In this document: one piece after another, positions 62,013 to 64,000 of the stretch
How the letters are laid out: every line of letters starts with the position of its first letter
Numbering within the stretch: position 1 is the stretch's first letter
Assembly: GCF_052119585.1 (NCBI RefSeq)
Contig: NZ_JBGQOJ010000009.1
Location: 62,001 to 126,000 of the forward strand
DNA from: JBGQOJ01 sp052119585
GTDB taxonomy: Bacteria; Pseudomonadota; Alphaproteobacteria; Rhodobacterales; Rhodobacteraceae
DNA length: 64,000 bases
Direction: 5' to 3'
Notes under the pieces: model-generated
Told to the model about the DNA's origin: nothing
The model's database searches: none
What the model saw: the letters and a program-made list of their open reading frames with translations, nothing else
Made by a program: the position numbers and the translations under genes

Positions 62013-63332
62013 ATGCTCGATATTCTCTCCGACCGCACTTATCGGCACCTGTTTCTGGCACAGGTCGTAGCCCTTCTGGGTACCGGACTCGCCACAGTCG
62101 CACTCGGCCTGCTCGCCTTTGATCTTTCGGGCGACGGGGCGGCGCTGGTCCTCGGCACAGTCTTCACCATCAAGATGGTTGCTTATGTGGGCATCGCGCC
62201 CATTGCAGGGGCTTTCGCAGACCGCGTGCCGCGCCGCGCGCTTCTGGTGACGCTCGATCTGGTGCGTGCCGGTGTCGCGCTCGCACTGCCCTTCGTGACC
62301 GAGGTCTGGCAGGTCTACGTCTTGATCTTCCTTCTTCAATCGGCTTCCGCCGCCTTCACGCCGACCTTTCAGGCGACGATCCCGGACGTTCTGCCCGAAG
62401 AGGCGCGCTATACCCGCGCGCTGTCGCTGTCGCGGCTGGCCTACGATCTGGAAAACATCGTCAGCCCGACGCTGGCGGCCCTTCTGCTCGCGGTGATGTC
62501 CTACAATTCGCTTTTCCTCGGCACGGTCCTCGGTTTCGCCGCATCGGCCATTATGGTTGTTTCGGTCGTGCTGCCCAGTCCCCGCCCATCCGAGCCGCGC
62601 GGTGTCTATGACCGCACTACGCGCGGCATCCGCATCTATCTGGCCACGCCCCGCTTGCGCGGGCTCTTGGCATTGAACCTCGCGGCGGCGGCGGCAGGTG
62701 CGATGGTGCTGGTCAATACCGTCGTTCTTGTGCGCGGCTCGCTCGGCCTTTCGGAAAGTGCTCTGGCCTGGACGATGTTCGCCTTCGGCGCAGGGTCGAT
62801 GATCGCCGCGCTGGTCCTGCCGCGTGTTCTCGATGTGTTGCCGGACCGGCCCGTGATGTTCGGCGGAGCCACGCTGATGGTGGCTACTCTGGTCGGTCTG
62901 GCGTTGACGGTCCTTGGAGCGGGCCTTGGCTGGTCCATCCTTCTGACAGCCTGGCTGCTGGTGGGGTTGGGGTATTCCACCGTTCTCACCCCCTCGGGCC
63001 GGTTGCTGCGCCGTTCCGCCCACGCCGGGGACCGCCCGGCACTCTTCGCGGCGCAATTCGCGCTGTCCCACGCCTGCTGGCTTGTGACCTATCCGCTGTC
63101 GGGATGGCTGCTGACGGTCTATGGTGTCGTTCCCGCACTGATCGGACTGGCCCTCATCGCCGCCTTCGGAATGCTCGCAGCGCTGAAACTCTGGCCGTCT
63201 GGCGATCCCGTTGAGCTTGAGCACACCCACGATAATTTGCCACTCGACCATCCCCACCTGAGGGGACATCGCAGGCACAGCCATGCCTTGATCATTGACG
63301 AGAGCCATCCTCGCTGGGCCACGCATTTATAG
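62013..63332 (+). CDS. MFS exporter with His-rich tail (NreB/NrsD-like nickel efflux)
   Basis: The protein has 439 residues with 12 membrane segments of the DHA3-like MFS type (GAFADRVPRRALL loop). The C-terminal ~40 residues are His-rich (ELEHTHDNLPLDHPHLRG, then HRRHSHALI), as in nickel exporters NreB and NrsD. It is 8 bases after the sensor gene, forming a sensor-exporter operon comparable to InrS-NrsD. Nickel or cobalt export from the cytoplasm is the likely job. Confidence 0.88.
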   Translation: MLDILSDRTYRHLFLAQVVALLGTGLATVALGLLAFDLSGDGAALVLGTVFTIKMVAYVGIAPIAGAFADRVPRRALLVTLDLVRAGVALALPFVTEVWQVYVLIFLLQSASAAFTPTFQATIPDVLPEEARYTRALSLSRLAYDLENIVSPTLAALLLAVMSYNSLFLGTVLGFAASAIMVVSVVLPSPRPSEPRGVYDRTTRGIRIYLATPRLRGLLALNLAAAAAGAMVLVNTVVLVRGSLGLSESALAWTMFAFGAGSMIAALVLPRVLDVLPDRPVMFGGATLMVATLVGLALTVLGAGLGWSILLTAWLLVGLGYSTVLTPSGRLLRRSAHAGDRPALFAAQFALSHACWLVTYPLSGWLLTVYGVVPALIGLALIAAFGMLAALKLWPSGDPVELEHTHDNLPLDHPHLRGHRRHSHALIIDESHPRWATHL

Positions 63333-63505
63333 GCCGCAGCAAGAGACGAAGACTGGACACGGGCGGTTCGTTTTTATCCATGCGGACATTCGTGCTTCGA
63401 GCAAAATTCATCAAAGTGGGCTCGATGCGCGAATTCTCTGCAAGTTTGGCGGACAGAAGCGTTGACTCTAACATAAACTGTCGGCCCCCCGACAAAGAGC
63501 ACGGC
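63333..63505. other. Intergenic region between convergent genes
   Basis: Nothing recognisable in this stretch: no terminator hairpin, tRNA or clear promoter. It probably marks the edge between the nickel module and the plasmid/island gene that follows. Confidence 0.4.
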
Positions 63506-64000
63506 TTAAGTTGCGACCCTCCACATCCGATACCGCCCCTGCCCTGTCATCTCGTGGATCAGACCACGCGCTTCCATCCAAGCAAGGTTGCGCTGGACGG
63601 CAGCCCGGCTGGCGCCGATCAGGGCCTCGGCCATCGGAGCGGACACGAGCGGCCATTCGGTAAGTACCGCGCACAAGGCCGGGGGCGTGCGGCCGGAAAG
63701 CGGGCTCATCTCGGCTTCCGCCCTCGCCGACCATGCCTCGATATCATCGAGGTGACGCATTGCGGTCAGGCATGCGGTCTCCATCCCGTCAAGCCAACGA
63801 GACAGACGATCAGTGGGTGGGCCACCGGAGCGCAATCCTCCTGCCCCGCCCATGGCCAAAGGCGCGAAGAGCGCCCCCTTGCCCTCACTGGCCACGATCC
63901 GTGCGGCTGTGACCGCCGCTTCCATCCGGTCGCCGTGCTGCCCGAGGCCCGCGAGACTCCAGAGATGGAAGCCCATGCAAGCGCGCGTGATTGGGTGAAG
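63506..64000 (-). CDS. RHE_PE00001-like HTH protein, C-terminal part, cut by window edge
   Basis: The frame stays open past the internal ATG at 63976 to the window end (LHPITRACMGFHLWSLAGL), so the N-terminus is outside. The C-terminal ~55 residues carry an HTH (SAPMAEALIGASRAAVQRNL followed by AWMEARGLIHE). The layout fits the DUF1612/HTH proteins of plasmids and islands in Rhizobiales and Rhodobacterales. Function unknown. Confidence 0.75.
   Translation of the reverse strand, partial: LHPITRACMGFHLWSLAGLGQHGDRMEAAVTAARIVASEGKGALFAPLAMGGAGGLRSGGPPTDRLSRWLDGMETACLTAMRHLDDIEAWSARAEAEMSPLSGRTPPALCAVLTEWPLVSAPMAEALIGASRAAVQRNLAWMEARGLIHEMTGQGRYRMWRVAT

Noticed and set aside
61926..63326. 466-codon open frame on the minus strand
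   Set aside because: It is antisense to the MFS exporter. It is Arg/Gln/His/Gly-rich with no fold-like pattern, a typical shadow of GC-rich coding DNA.

Overview
The window looks like an accessory region, either a genomic island or a megaplasmid segment, from an alphaproteobacterium. Rhodobacteraceae is my best guess. The reasons are the GC-rich coding style with long antisense shadow frames, the family mix (SCO/PCuAC, DUF411, CcdA/TlpA, an RHE_PE00001-like protein at the right edge) and twin-arginine-type leaders. No rRNA, tRNA, CRISPR array or ribosomal-protein cluster is visible.

Bases 1-19240 hold a candidate anti-phage locus. On the minus strand, in transcription order, are a small unknown protein (17154-17432), a RecB-like nuclease/DEDDh exonuclease/SF1 helicase fusion, McrB, McrC, a degraded IS3 scar, a 2470-residue protein with two Hsp90-type ATPase modules, and an SNF2-type helicase cut by the window edge. 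Most junctions overlap by 1-14 bases. Divergently on the plus strand are a WYL-domain regulator and a HEPN-type predicted RNase, with an inverted repeat just upstream of the regulator. I do not recognise this combination as a named defence system.

Bases 19400-21153 hold two genes of mobile-element character: an exported protein and a winged-helix-like protein preceded by two strong hairpins.

Bases 21366-37791 form a metal-responsive envelope and redox region. A ZntR/CadR-like MerR regulator sits at 26548-26976. Six promoters with TTGAAs/TTGGAT -35 boxes and the unusual 19-base spacer typical of MerR control face two L,D-transpeptidase units, a transglutaminase-CDF-methyltransferase operon, a second CDF exporter, a ten-gene operon (SCO, DsbB, DsbA-like, PCuAC, SCO, M23 peptidase, DUF411, ZIP, LspA, Lnt, plus a tiny membrane protein), and a P1B zinc/cadmium/lead ATPase.

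Bases 37880-59700 are a copper region. They hold a truncated CusA behind an orphan CueR-type promoter, a beta-propeller/cytochrome c/ABC-membrane-domain/cupredoxin group, a cupredoxin-CusF fusion, multicopper oxidase and TolC-family operon, divergent copZ and copA with CueR-type promoters, cueR, DUF305 and glutaredoxin-membrane proteins, a permease, and a thiol-redox and cytochrome operon (CcdA, SCO, TlpA, CcmG-like, cytochrome c, DUF411). A second multicopper oxidase has its own CueR-type promoter.

Bases 59830-63332 look like a nickel/cobalt module. It has a HupE/UreJ-type membrane protein, His-rich exported proteins, a CsoR/RcnR-family sensor with a C-H-C ligand set and a G-tract operator, and an MFS exporter with a His-rich tail. 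The right edge carries the 3' part of an RHE_PE00001-like HTH gene.

Functional assignments rest on motif reading only. No database search was possible.
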